Source of the DNA: Mycobacterium sp. WUMAC-067
GTDB lineage: Bacteria; Actinomycetota; Actinomycetes; Mycobacteriales; Mycobacteriaceae
Assembly (NCBI RefSeq): GCF_020217485.1
Contig: NZ_JAEKMI010000002.1
Span: 124,001-188,000 of the forward strand
Reading direction: 5' to 3'
DNA: 64,000 nucleotides
The position numbers and the translations under genes are program-made. The notes below the pieces were generated by a model. The model worked only from the letters and a program-made list of their open reading frames with translations, was not told the DNA's origin and ran no database searches. Below are positions 1-12,285 of this stretch, in pieces; the first letter of the stretch is position 1, and each line of letters opens with the position of its first letter.

Positions 1-415
1 CCCGACGCACCACGGTGCGGGCGACATGCAGCAACGCCGACAACGGCGAACCCCCAGGCAACACAAAGGAATTCAGCTTCGGCAACGACTCGTTATATGT
101 GTCACACCACTTTTCGAGCCGGTCGATGTAGGGCTGGGTGACCCGCAGCGCCGGATACTCGGGGTTTTCGACCACCGGGGTGGACAGATCCGCGCCGGCG
201 TCGAAGAGGTCATTCTGGATCTGGCGCAATACGGCGCTGAGCTCGTCGCCGGGCTGACCGATGGCGACGGCGACGCCGATCGCCGAGTTCGCCTCGTCGC
301 AGTCGGCGTAGGCCACGAGGCGGGGGTCGGTTTTGGGGACCCGCGAGAAGTCGCTCAATCCCGTGGTGCCGTCGTCGCCGGTCCGGGTGTAGATGCGAGT
401 CAGGTGCACTGCCAT
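1..415 (-). CDS. PduO-type ATP:cob(I)alamin adenosyltransferase, partial (C terminus off the window)
   Basis: Reverse-strand reading from the ATG at 413-415 gives an open frame to the window edge. It begins [20 protein letters not shown] and continues with an [13 protein letters not shown] segment and an [15 protein letters not shown] segment. These are the N-terminal ATP-binding and helix-bundle motifs of PduO-type adenosyltransferases, which transfer the adenosyl group of ATP to cob(I)alamin to make coenzyme B12. In M. tuberculosis the same gene (Rv1314c) stands divergent to murA, as here. About 138 residues are present of the family's usual 190. The cofactor would serve methylmalonyl-CoA mutase, whose epimerase partner is encoded at 17761-18225. 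Confidence rests on motif and context; the C terminus cannot be checked. Confidence 0.85.
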   Translation of the reverse strand, partial: MAVHLTRIYTRTGDDGTTGLSDFSRVPKTDPRLVAYADCDEANSAIGVAVAIGQPGDELSAVLRQIQNDLFDAGADLSTPVVENPEYPALRVTQPYIDRLEKWCDTYNESLPKLNSFVLPGGSPLSALLHVARTVVRR

Positions 416-468
416 GAGCAAAACGGTACTGCGGCGCGTAAAGGGGCCGGGACTTGCCTCGAGTGCTC

Positions 469-507
469 GCTCCTCCGCACTCCGCTGCGCGGAGCGCATC
501 GTCACCA
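469..507. repeat. 39-bp palindromic repeat, copy 1
   Basis: Identical over 39 bp to 526-564 (period 57 bp). The centre is an inverted repeat, CTCCGC-TGC-GCGGAG, and the right end reads GCATCGTCACCA. It lies in the divergent gap between the adenosyltransferase and murA. A diverged third copy lies at 25038-25076. Confidence 0.85.
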
Positions 508-525
508 CGTGGCCCCGATGGCTTG

Positions 526-564
526 GCTCCTCCGCACTCCGCTGCGCGGAGCGCATCGTCACCA
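526..564. repeat. 39-bp palindromic repeat, copy 2
   Basis: Perfect direct copy of 469-507, ending 46 bp before the murA start. It can form the same hairpin. Its position suggests it may lie in the murA 5' untranslated region or promoter. Confidence 0.85.
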
Positions 565-610
565 AGCTGGCCGACTGACAAGCCGATACCGCTTCACTAG
601 ACTGACGCGG

Positions 611-1864
611 ATGGCTGAGCGATTCGTGGTGACCGGCGGCAACCGGTTGTCAGGCGAAGTCGCGGTCGGGGGCGCAAAGAACAGTGTGCTCAAGCTCATG
701 GCCGCGACGTTGTTGGCCGAGGGCACCAGCACCATCACCAATTGCCCCGACATCCTCGATGTGCCGCTGATGGCGGAGGTCCTGCGCGGCCTCGGCGCAA
801 CCGTCGAACTCGACGGCGACGTCGCCCGAATCACCTCGCCCGACGAGCCGAAATACGATGCCGACTTCGCCGCGGTGCGACAGTTCCGGGCTTCGGTGTG
901 CGTGCTGGGGCCATTGGTCGGTCGGTGCAAGCGCGCCCGCGTCGCACTCCCCGGCGGAGACGCGATCGGCTCGCGGCCGCTGGACATGCACCAGGCCGGC
1001 CTGCGCCAGTTGGGCGCGCAATGCAACATCGAGCACGGATGCGTGGTGGCGCAGGCTGATACGTTGCGCGGCGCGGAGATTCAGTTGGAATTTCCGTCGG
1101 TGGGGGCCACCGAGAACATCCTGATGGCCGCGGTCGTGGCCGAAGGCGTCACCACCATCCACAATGCTGCGCGCGAACCCGACGTCGTCGATCTGTGCAC
1201 GATGCTGAACCAGATGGGCGCCCAGGTCGAAGGCGCCGGTTCGCCGACCATGACCATCACCGGCGTCCCGCGGCTACACCCCACCGAACATCGCGTCATC
1301 GGGGATCGCATCGTCGCCGCCACGTGGGGCATCGCCGCCGCGATGACCCGCGGAGATATCTCGGTCACCGGCGTCGACCCGGGGCACCTGCAGGTGGTGC
1401 TGCACAAGCTGCACGACGCCGGCGCCACGGTCACCCAAACGGAAAGCAGCTTCCGGGTGACCCAGTACGAGCGGCCGAAGGCGGTCAACGTGGCGACGCT
1501 GCCTTTTCCCGGGTTTCCCACCGACCTGCAGCCCATGGCGATCGCGCTGGCCTCGGTCGCCGACGGCACGTCGATGATCACCGAGAACGTATTCGAGGCG
1601 CGCTTTCGTTTCGTCGAGGAAATGATTCGGCTGGGCGCCGACGCCCGCACCGACGGGCACCACGCCGTCGTGCGCGGACTGCCGCAATTGTCGAGCGCGC
1701 CGGTGTGGTGTTCGGACATTCGGGCCGGCGCCGGCCTGGTGTTGGCGGGGCTTGTCGCCGACGGCGACACCGAGGTCCACGACGTCTTTCACATCGATCG
1801 CGGCTACCCGTTGTTCGTGGAAAACCTGGCGATTTTGGGAGCGGAGATCGAGCGGGTAGAGTAA
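611..1864 (+). CDS. murA: UDP-N-acetylglucosamine 1-carboxyvinyltransferase MurA
   Basis: 417 residues, the normal MurA length. It catalyses the first committed cytosolic step of peptidoglycan synthesis, moving enolpyruvate from PEP to UDP-GlcNAc. The N-terminal [13 protein letters not shown] motif (about residues 20-32) carries the conserved Lys-Asn pair. The active-site loop reads [10 protein letters not shown], so residue 117 is Asp instead of the Cys found in most bacteria. This substitution is known from mycobacteria and explains intrinsic fosfomycin resistance. The ATG at 611 is chosen because [10 protein letters not shown] matches the family N terminus; the open frame extends further upstream only through the repeats. 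The gene is followed by the rrn promoters, the usual arrangement in slow-growing mycobacteria. Confidence 0.97.
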   Translation: MAERFVVTGGNRLSGEVAVGGAKNSVLKLMAATLLAEGTSTITNCPDILDVPLMAEVLRGLGATVELDGDVARITSPDEPKYDADFAAVRQFRASVCVLGPLVGRCKRARVALPGGDAIGSRPLDMHQAGLRQLGAQCNIEHGCVVAQADTLRGAEIQLEFPSVGATENILMAAVVAEGVTTIHNAAREPDVVDLCTMLNQMGAQVEGAGSPTMTITGVPRLHPTEHRVIGDRIVAATWGIAAAMTRGDISVTGVDPGHLQVVLHKLHDAGATVTQTESSFRVTQYERPKAVNVATLPFPGFPTDLQPMAIALASVADGTSMITENVFEARFRFVEEMIRLGADARTDGHHAVVRGLPQLSSAPVWCSDIRAGAGLVLAGLVADGDTEVHDVFHIDRGYPLFVENLAILGAEIERVE

Positions 1865-1922
1865 CCAAAGTCAGTGCCCCACAAGCGCGATCACCAACGC
1901 GAAGGTGGACGAGAGCGGGGCC

Positions 1923-1952
1923 TTGACTCCCTCGCTGGATTGGTACTAGCCT
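1923..1952 (+). promoter_or_regulatory. rrn promoter, upstream copy (P1-like)
   Basis: -35 TTGACT (1923-1928), 18-bp spacer, -10 TAGCCT (1947-1952). The promoter and about 20 bases after it resemble the second promoter 77 bp downstream, including a CTGGCA...TGC..C segment. M. tuberculosis also drives its single rrn operon from two promoters between murA and rrs. Confidence 0.75.
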
Positions 1953-1999
1953 GGCACGGCTGCTCCCGACACGGTCTCTGGAAGACCAAAAACTGGGAG

Positions 2000-2029
2000 T
2001 TGACTCCACTGCCGGACTTGTATTAAGCT
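2000..2029 (+). promoter_or_regulatory. rrn promoter, downstream copy (PCL1/P3-like)
   Basis: -35 TTGACT (2000-2005), 18-bp spacer, -10 TAAGCT (2024-2029). It resembles the well-studied mycobacterial rrn promoter, with the conserved CTGGCAGGGTTGCCCC just after the -10 element. This is likely the main start of the pre-rRNA. Confidence 0.8.
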
Positions 2030-2060
2030 GGCAGGGTTGCCCCAAAACGGGCGAAACAAG

Positions 2061-2149
2061 TGTTGTTTGAGAACTCAATAGTGTGTTTGGTCTTTTTATT
2101 TGTTGTTGTTTTTTGGCCATACCTAACACCCCCCGTGTGTGGGTATGGC
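2061..2149 (+). promoter_or_regulatory. rrn leader: antitermination region and leader hairpin
   Basis: The leader holds the conserved actinobacterial motif with palindrome TTGAG-AA-CTCAA (2067-2078) and the following GTGTGTTTGG. A perfect 8-bp hairpin, GCCATACC / GGTATGGC, follows (2116-2123 and 2142-2149). Motifs of this kind in mycobacterial rrn leaders are linked to Nus-type antitermination and RNase III processing. Assignment is by resemblance. Confidence 0.6.
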
Positions 2150-2230
2150 AATTTTTGATGCCAGTTTTTGGTGTCTTTTTGTTAGGTCAGATTTTCTCTG
2201 ATTGTGAATTCGCCTCGTTCATCGAGGAGT

Positions 2231-7156
<4,926 letters not shown>

Positions 7157-7246
7157 CACACAATCGCAACCACAGTCCATTTCCGCGGCAATTTGCTGCG
7201 GAAAGCTTCGACACCGCACCCCTCCACCAAACAAATTTAAATAGAG

Positions 7247-7361
7247 TTACGGCGGCCACAGCGACAGGGAAACGCCCGGTCCCATTCCGAACCCGGAAGC
7301 TAAGCCTGTCAGCGCCGATGATACTGCCCCTACGGGTGGAAAAGTAGGACACCGCCGAACA
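7247..7361 (+). rRNA. rrf: 5S ribosomal RNA
   Basis: 115 bp from TTACGGCGGCCACAGCG to GGACACCGCCGAACA, with the conserved CCCGGTCCCATTCCGAACCC core. It is the last gene of the rrn operon. Confidence 0.97.
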
Positions 7362-7370
7362 TACACAAAA

Positions 7371-7396
7371 ACACCCCCGGCAACGGGGGTGTTTTT
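7371..7396 (+). terminator. Intrinsic terminator of the rrn operon
   Basis: Perfect 9-bp stem, ACACCCCCG (7371-7379) and CGGGGGTGT (7384-7392), with a GCAA tetraloop and then a T run. It starts nine bases after the 5S gene. This is the clearest rho-independent terminator in the window. Confidence 0.93.
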
Positions 7397-7657
7397 GCAT
7401 TTGCGCCCAAACCATTGGGGCGCCGGCATTTATAGACATATGTCGACGCGCGCGAGGGATCGCAGTGTGCGGTTTGCCTTGGCCGGCGACACGGGGTGGG
7501 CGGTGGGCGGACCACGGTGCAGCATCCGAACCTCCGTCGCCACACCGCGTGTCGACGTGCGCACGCGGCGCCCGGGAGGGGTGCAGCGCCCGTCTGGTCG
7601 ATTCGAACGTCGTTGCCCTGAACCGGGTCTCGACCGAACTACCCGAGATGTCGTCGT

Positions 7658-8827
7658 CTATCCGGCAAACGGCGGGCGCGCCATCACCGTCGGACGGATC
7701 CCGTAGCGCGGGCCGGTGCCGGCCGAACTTCCGCCGACACCCGCCAGCGGCATCCCGCCCAACAGGTTTCCGGGCCCCGACGTGTCCGGGGTGGTGATGA
7801 AGCGGCTGACCGGAATTGACGATGCCCCAGAAGGGGCCGCCGGGGTCGCGGCAGACCAGGTGGGCGGCACGGACAGCCCACCGACCGGTGCTGCAGAAGC
7901 CAGGCTTGCCGATATGGCGCTCCCACCACCCGTGAGGCCGCGCAGCGACGCGCCAACGGTGGGCAGGGCCGCGGCGGCCTTGGCTCCCTCGCTGGCCGCC
8001 TTGGCGGCAGGCGCCAAACCCTTTGAGAGCGAGAGGAAATGGGTCGACATCCCGGTAACGCGATACATCATCGCGAGGGTGTTCTGCGCGGGGCTGGCGT
8101 ATTCGGCCCACATGTCGAACACGGGATTCTGTTCGAGCACCTCGGTGATCGGCGGCGGCGCCGTGTTCGCCGCGGGCGACGCGAGCGCCTGCAGCGTGGG
8201 CGGTACCGAGGACAGCAACTGCGCCTGCGTCGACTCTGCGCCGGCCGAGGTGCCGGCCGCCTGGGCGACCGAGGCGGCTTGCATGGCCTCGCCGGCCGGA
8301 TTGGTGGTCTCCGTCGGCCGGGTGAACGGCGTCACTTGGGTCACCGGTGCGGCCTGGCCGGCGTACCCGTACATCGCGGTGGCGTCTTGCGCCCACATTT
8401 CGGCGTACTGCGCCTCGAGTTGCACGATGAGCGGCGTGTTTTGGCCCAGCACGTTGGTCGACACCGCCTGCGCGAGCTGGGTGCGGTTGGCTTCGATCAA
8501 AGGTGGGGGCACCGTGGCGGCAAACGCGGCTTCGTAAGCGCCCGTCGCGGCCCTGGCCGAGATCGCGGCCTGTTCGGCCTGCACGGCGGTGGTGCGCATC
8601 CACGTCACATAGGGTTTGGCGGCCTCGGCCATTTGTGCCGACGCCGGACCCATCCACTCTTCGCTGACGAGTTGCGTGATGATCGTGTCGTAGTCATTGG
8701 CTGCGGAATCCAACTCCGCGGCCAGCATGTTCCACGCCCATGCCGCGGCCATCATCGACGACGGGCCGGGGCCGGAATACATGCGCCCAGAATGGATCTC
8801 CGGGGGTAACGCTCCGAAATCCAGCAT
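7658..8827 (-). CDS. PPE family protein, PPE-SVP subfamily
   Basis: 389 residues. The N terminus MLDFGALPPEIHSGRMYSG carries the Pro-Pro-Glu motif at about residues 8-10 of the roughly 180-residue PPE helical domain. A GLSVPPTW motif (about residues 316-323) places it in the SVP subfamily. The C terminus ends in an RYGIRPTVMARPP segment common to that group. PPE proteins pair with PE proteins and are exported by type VII (mostly ESX-5) secretion to the cell surface or outside. ATG at 8827 follows a strong GAGGAGGG ribosome site. It sits 12 bp behind the PE gene, so the two are probably co-transcribed and form a heterodimer. M. tuberculosis has no PE/PPE gene at this place next to the rrn operon. 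Confidence 0.93.
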   Translation of the reverse strand: MLDFGALPPEIHSGRMYSGPGPSSMMAAAWAWNMLAAELDSAANDYDTIITQLVSEEWMGPASAQMAEAAKPYVTWMRTTAVQAEQAAISARAATGAYEAAFAATVPPPLIEANRTQLAQAVSTNVLGQNTPLIVQLEAQYAEMWAQDATAMYGYAGQAAPVTQVTPFTRPTETTNPAGEAMQAASVAQAAGTSAGAESTQAQLLSSVPPTLQALASPAANTAPPPITEVLEQNPVFDMWAEYASPAQNTLAMMYRVTGMSTHFLSLSKGLAPAAKAASEGAKAAAALPTVGASLRGLTGGGSAISASLASAAPVGGLSVPPTWSAATPAAPSGASSIPVSRFITTPDTSGPGNLLGGMPLAGVGGSSAGTGPRYGIRPTVMARPPFAG

Positions 8828-8839
8828 GTATCGCCCTCC

Positions 8840-9139
8840 TCAGCTGGACGCGGCGGCGTTGATGGCTTCGGTTGCCGCATACGAACCGGCGCCGAAGTGC
8901 AACATCCTCACGAAGCTGTCGTGAATCACCGTGGCCTGGGCGCAGACGGTCTGATACATCTGGGCGTGCGTGGCGAATTGGGCGGCAACCAGCACCGAGA
9001 CCTCATCGGTCGCCGCGGGAACCACTCCCATCGTCGGCGCCGATGCCGCTGCATTCTGTGCGGCCAGCGCCGCGCCGATGGCAGCCAGGTTCTGGGCTGC
9101 GGCGGATAACGCTTCCGGCTGGGTGGTCACGAAGGACAC
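8840..9139 (-). CDS. PE family protein
   Basis: 99 residues from a GTG at 9137-9139, preceded by GAGGAGAG at good spacing. It starts VSFVTTQPEALSAAAQNLAA, with the PE motif near residues 8-9 written as Pro-Glu, and is almost all helical. It is a short PE without a PGRS tail. The family forms a helical hairpin that binds the N-terminal domain of a PPE partner and carries the C-terminal YxxxD/E-type export signal. A longer start 33 bp upstream (9172) is possible, but it would place MKPEPARREF before the usual N terminus and lacks a ribosome site. It lies immediately upstream of, and co-directional with, the PPE-SVP gene. Confidence 0.9.
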   Translation of the reverse strand: MSFVTTQPEALSAAAQNLAAIGAALAAQNAAASAPTMGVVPAATDEVSVLVAAQFATHAQMYQTVCAQATVIHDSFVRMLHFGAGSYAATEAINAAASS

Positions 9140-9504
9140 GGTGAATTCTCTCCTCGCTGGTTCCGGTTTCAACGGTGTTGAACGGCCGCTAAAAGCCGCT
9201 CCTCCGCGAGGTTAAGTGCTGCGCGCCCAATAGTGTATGACCCAAGACAAATGTTCATCTTCAGCTAGATTCAGTTCAGATTTGTGAACTATCACGTACA
9301 TATATGTTCTTACGATCACATTTGTGTACAAACGTCCACTCATGAAAGACAGCCGCCGCGGCCGAAGAACGGCATCGCGTTCGTGACTCCCTCGCCGACG
9401 GTGTCGGCTGCGCCGGACGGTACCCGCGCACCAGTATCTGACCACAGTTTCGGGCGGCGTTGGTGTGCGTGTGCCAGCCGTCGACATGACGAGGGGACCC
9501 ATTA
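9140..9504. promoter_or_regulatory. Divergent PE / PPE promoter region, AT-rich
   Basis: A 365-bp gene-free stretch between divergent PE and PPE genes. The part at about 9225-9345 is clearly poorer in GC than its surroundings. It contains the perfect palindrome ACATATATGT (9298-9307) and several direct TTGTG/GTGTAC-like motifs. It probably holds both promoters, and the low GC is what nucleoid proteins such as Lsr2 favour. No -10/-35 pair is convincing enough to mark. Confidence 0.45.
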
Positions 9505-10656
9505 GTGGATTACGGGGCGCTTCCGCCGGAGGTCAACTCCGGGCGGATGTACGTCGGCGCGGGTTCGGGGCCGATGCTGGCGGCCGCCGCAGCCTGGGAC
9601 GGGTTGGCCATCGATCTCTACACCACGGCAGCCTCCTACAGTTCGTTGATCGCCGAACTCACGGGCGTGTGGGTGGGCCCGGCGTCGGCGACGATGGCCA
9701 CCGCCTCGGCCCCGTACACGGCGTGGCTGACCGCGACCGCCGCACAGGCTGAGCAGACGGCAATCCAGGCGAAGGCCGCCGCGGGCGCCTATGAGGCGGC
9801 GTTCGCGATGACGGTTCCCCCACCGGTGATCGCGGCGAACCGCGCGCAACTGATGACGTTGATCGCAACGAACTTCTTTGGTCAGAACCTGCCGGCGATT
9901 GCTGCTACCGAAGCCCACTACGCCGAAATGTGGGCCCAGGACGCAGCCGCGATGTACGGCTACGCCGCGGCGTCGGCCGGCGCCTCAACGTTGACCGCGT
10001 TCGACCAGCCGCCGTCCACCACCAACCCGGCGGGGCAGGGGGGTCAAGCCGCGGCGGTCGCCCACGCCGCCGAAACAGCCGCCGAGACAAGCGCCCAGCC
10101 CGGTGCGTCCTCGGCGCTGGCAAACTCCGGCTTAGCCGTGGGCGGAGCGGTGGAGGGATCCGCCGGGACAACCGGATCGTCCGCGTCGGAGTCCTGGAAG
10201 AAGTGGACAGGGCTGTATACCAACCACCTTGGTATGGCCTACAACCACATGGGCGACTGGGAGCACATGATGAAGATCTGGGAAGGCGCGGTGCCGGCCG
10301 CCGCCGACAGCAAAGGCCTGGCGGCCGCCGCCACCTTGCGCGGTGTGGGAGGAACGCTGGGCGGTGGCCCGATGTCCTCGGGCACCTCCTCGACGGTCTC
10401 GGCGGGTCTGGGCAGGGCGGCCACGGTGGGCCACTTGTCGGTGCCGCAGAGCTGGGCCGCCGCGGCTCCCGCGACAAGCGCGGAAACAGCGCCGCCGGCG
10501 GTCAGCAGCGTCAGCGCCGGCCCCGAAGCCAAGGGAAGCGGGTTGCTCCGCGGCATACCGCTGTCGGGCACGGGCCGGGGGGCCGGGGGCAAGATCGTCG
10601 GACAGCGGTACGGGTTCCGTCCGATGGTCGTGGCGCGGCACGTGGTGGGCGGATAA
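9505..10656 (+). CDS. PPE family protein, PPE-SVP subfamily
   Basis: 383 residues from a GTG at 9505 preceded by GAGGGGA. It begins [18 protein letters not shown] and has the WxG-type PPE helical domain to about residue 175, then a low-complexity Ala/Gly/Ser linker. The GHLSVPQSW motif (about residues 310-318) defines the SVP subfamily, and the C terminus is again a [11 protein letters not shown] segment. Its N-terminal domain is similar to the divergent PPE at 7658-8827, so the two are probably paralogues from a local duplication. It has no adjacent PE of its own and may share the divergent PE. Predicted to be a surface or secreted type VII substrate. Confidence 0.93.
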   Translation: MDYGALPPEVNSGRMYVGAGSGPMLAAAAAWDGLAIDLYTTAASYSSLIAELTGVWVGPASATMATASAPYTAWLTATAAQAEQTAIQAKAAAGAYEAAFAMTVPPPVIAANRAQLMTLIATNFFGQNLPAIAATEAHYAEMWAQDAAAMYGYAAASAGASTLTAFDQPPSTTNPAGQGGQAAAVAHAAETAAETSAQPGASSALANSGLAVGGAVEGSAGTTGSSASESWKKWTGLYTNHLGMAYNHMGDWEHMMKIWEGAVPAAADSKGLAAAATLRGVGGTLGGGPMSSGTSSTVSAGLGRAATVGHLSVPQSWAAAAPATSAETAPPAVSSVSAGPEAKGSGLLRGIPLSGTGRGAGGKIVGQRYGFRPMVVARHVVGG

Positions 10657-10686
10657 ACGCTCAGGTTGCCGAAGGCGCGGGGCGGC

Positions 10687-11400
10687 CTATTCGCCGGACG
10701 TGAACCAGGCGACCTTGGCCTGCCAAGATCGCGCGGATCCGTAGGCGAAGCCGATGGCGCTCAGGCAGGCGCACAACCAGACGGGCAAGGCGATATCGGT
10801 GCCCGCCCAGGCGGTGCCGATTTGAATCACGCTCGCCGCCACCCCGAATCCCGCCGAGATCAGGTAGAGGTCGACGGTCGTCGTGGAGCGGGGATCCGTT
10901 CGCAGGATCAGCAGCACTCGCCCGGCGTAGGAGAGGAGGTAGATCATCAGGGCGCCCAGGACGAGCCAATAGGCCAGCAGCCAGAAGTCGGCTGGGGCCG
11001 CGAAGAAGTCAAGGTGATGGCCTTCGTCGGCGATGACGAACAGCACCACCAGCAGCGGAACCGCGACGCGCAGCGGGCGCGTGACGTGCTTGCGTAACAG
11101 TTCGCTCTCGTGGGTTTCGTCGACTAGGCGGATGAGCCCGTGCCGGATGATCGCCGTCACCGCGAAGATCCAGCAGATGTGGCCGAGCAGATGTTGGACG
11201 TTCCACAGCCCGAAGATGCGGTGCAGCGGGGGTCCGAGTGCGGCCGCCGCCCAGTGCGACATCAGCAGCACGGCACAGCCATGCAGGGCGATGTTGCGGG
11301 TCGCGCCGGCCTCCCATCGGGAGCGCCAGGTGTCGCGTCGGATCCACAGGCTGCACGCGAGGGCGGCCAGGGTGGCGATGATCAGTGCGGTTTTGATCAT
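10687..11400 (-). CDS. Multi-pass membrane protein of unknown function
   Basis: 237 residues with about seven hydrophobic segments (near residues 3-19, 40-57, 68-88, 112-127, 138-158, 177-199 and 205-222), separated by short charged loops such as DETHESELLRKH and RTDPRSTTT. No catalytic motif is recognised. It begins 23 bp after the stop of the repressor-like gene at 11424-11732 and is probably co-transcribed with it. Pairs of a small repressor-like protein and a multi-pass membrane protein (for example the MAB_1171c-type family) occur in actinobacteria, but membership is not proven here. The function is unknown. Confidence 0.75.
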   Translation of the reverse strand: MIKTALIIATLAALACSLWIRRDTWRSRWEAGATRNIALHGCAVLLMSHWAAAALGPPLHRIFGLWNVQHLLGHICWIFAVTAIIRHGLIRLVDETHESELLRKHVTRPLRVAVPLLVVLFVIADEGHHLDFFAAPADFWLLAYWLVLGALMIYLLSYAGRVLLILRTDPRSTTTVDLYLISAGFGVAASVIQIGTAWAGTDIALPVWLCACLSAIGFAYGSARSWQAKVAWFTSGE

Positions 11401-11423
11401 TCAGACGGTCCCGGCAGTGCCGC

Positions 11424-11732
11424 TCATACGGGCGGACTGTTGGGATCGGGGCGAAGGTCGCGCAGCCTGGGCGGGCCGGCCTGGGACTCCAGGTACTCGG
11501 TGACGGAGTCGGGGTCGATCAAGCCATAGCGGACTTGCAGGTCAATCGGGTTCAACCCCAAATACTTGGCCGCCCTGATCAAGTTGTCGGCGGTGATCAG
11601 CCTGCCCTCGCGAGCCGCCTTGTAGTACGCGGACTTGCGGTAGCCGAACGCTTCGTAGACCTCGGTGGCCGCCAGGGGCCGACCGACCAGATACGGCAGC
11701 ACCACCGCCGGATCCTTCGCACTGTCGTCCAC
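11424..11732 (-). CDS. Small repressor-like (XRE/immunity-repressor type) regulator
   Basis: 102 residues from a GTG start. The segment EVYEAFGYRKSAYYKAAREG reads as a helix-turn-helix. It is followed by LITADNLIRAAKYLGLNPIDL and RYGLIDPDS, a pattern seen in small actinobacterial phage-immunity-type and XRE-like regulators. The N terminus (about 20 residues) and the C-terminal proline-rich tail are not conserved features. Together with the membrane protein directly downstream it forms a two-gene unit absent from this position in M. tuberculosis. It may control its own operon. DNA binding is inferred, not shown. Confidence 0.65.
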   Translation of the reverse strand: MDDSAKDPAVVLPYLVGRPLAATEVYEAFGYRKSAYYKAAREGRLITADNLIRAAKYLGLNPIDLQVRYGLIDPDSVTEYLESQAGPPRLRDLRPDPNSPPV

Positions 11733-11793
11733 AAATATGGACGATAGCGTCGTACGACGGACCTCGCAAAAGAAACGCGACCGCGCCCGGCGG

Positions 11794-12285
11794 TTAATCG
11801 AACAGCGTTGCGCAGCTGTGGACCTTTTCCAGGTCCAGCAGGGCGCGTTTGCGCTGCAGGCCGCCGCCGTAGCCGGTGAGGGTGCCGTTCGCGCCGATCA
11901 CCCGGTGGCACGGCACGACGATGGCGATCGGGTTATGCCCGTTGGCCAACCCCACGGCGCGCGCGGACCCTGGAGCGCCGATCTGCTCGGCGATCCATCC
12001 GTAAGACCTCGTCTCCCCATAGGGAATTGTCAGCAGCGCGTTCCACACGCGCCGCTGAAACTCGGAGCCGTGCAGATCGAACTCGAAATCGAAGTCGGTG
12101 CGCTCGCCGGCGAAGTAGGCGGCCAGCTGCTCGACGGCAGCGCCGAACGCCCGCGGGTTCGGCGACCAGCCGGCGCGGCTCGGCTCGTAGGTCTGGTCGA
12201 CCATCCGTAGGTTCGTCAGCACCGAGCCGCGACCGGCCAGGGTGAGCAAGCCGATGGGGCTGTCGACGGTGCGGTACTCGATCAT
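11794..12285 (-). CDS. ogt: Methylated-DNA--protein-cysteine methyltransferase
   Basis: 163 residues. This suicide enzyme moves the methyl group of O6-methylguanine to its own cysteine. The active site PCHRVI places the acceptor Cys at about residue 126. An RxxxGxxxAxNPIAI-type helix (SARAVGLANGHNPIAI) precedes it, and the N-terminal ribonuclease-H-like domain is short. The ATG at 12285 overlaps the stop of ada-alkA by 4 bp, so the two genes are translationally coupled and probably part of one adaptive-response operon. It is the counterpart of M. tuberculosis Rv1316c. Confidence 0.95.
   Translation of the reverse strand: MIEYRTVDSPIGLLTLAGRGSVLTNLRMVDQTYEPSRAGWSPNPRAFGAAVEQLAAYFAGERTDFDFEFDLHGSEFQRRVWNALLTIPYGETRSYGWIAEQIGAPGSARAVGLANGHNPIAIVVPCHRVIGANGTLTGYGGGLQRKRALLDLEKVHSCATLFD

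Noticed and set aside
2116..2149. The leader hairpin as a terminator
   Set aside because: It is upstream of 16S in the rrn leader, and the following T-rich stretch is part of known leader architecture; termination here would block rRNA synthesis.
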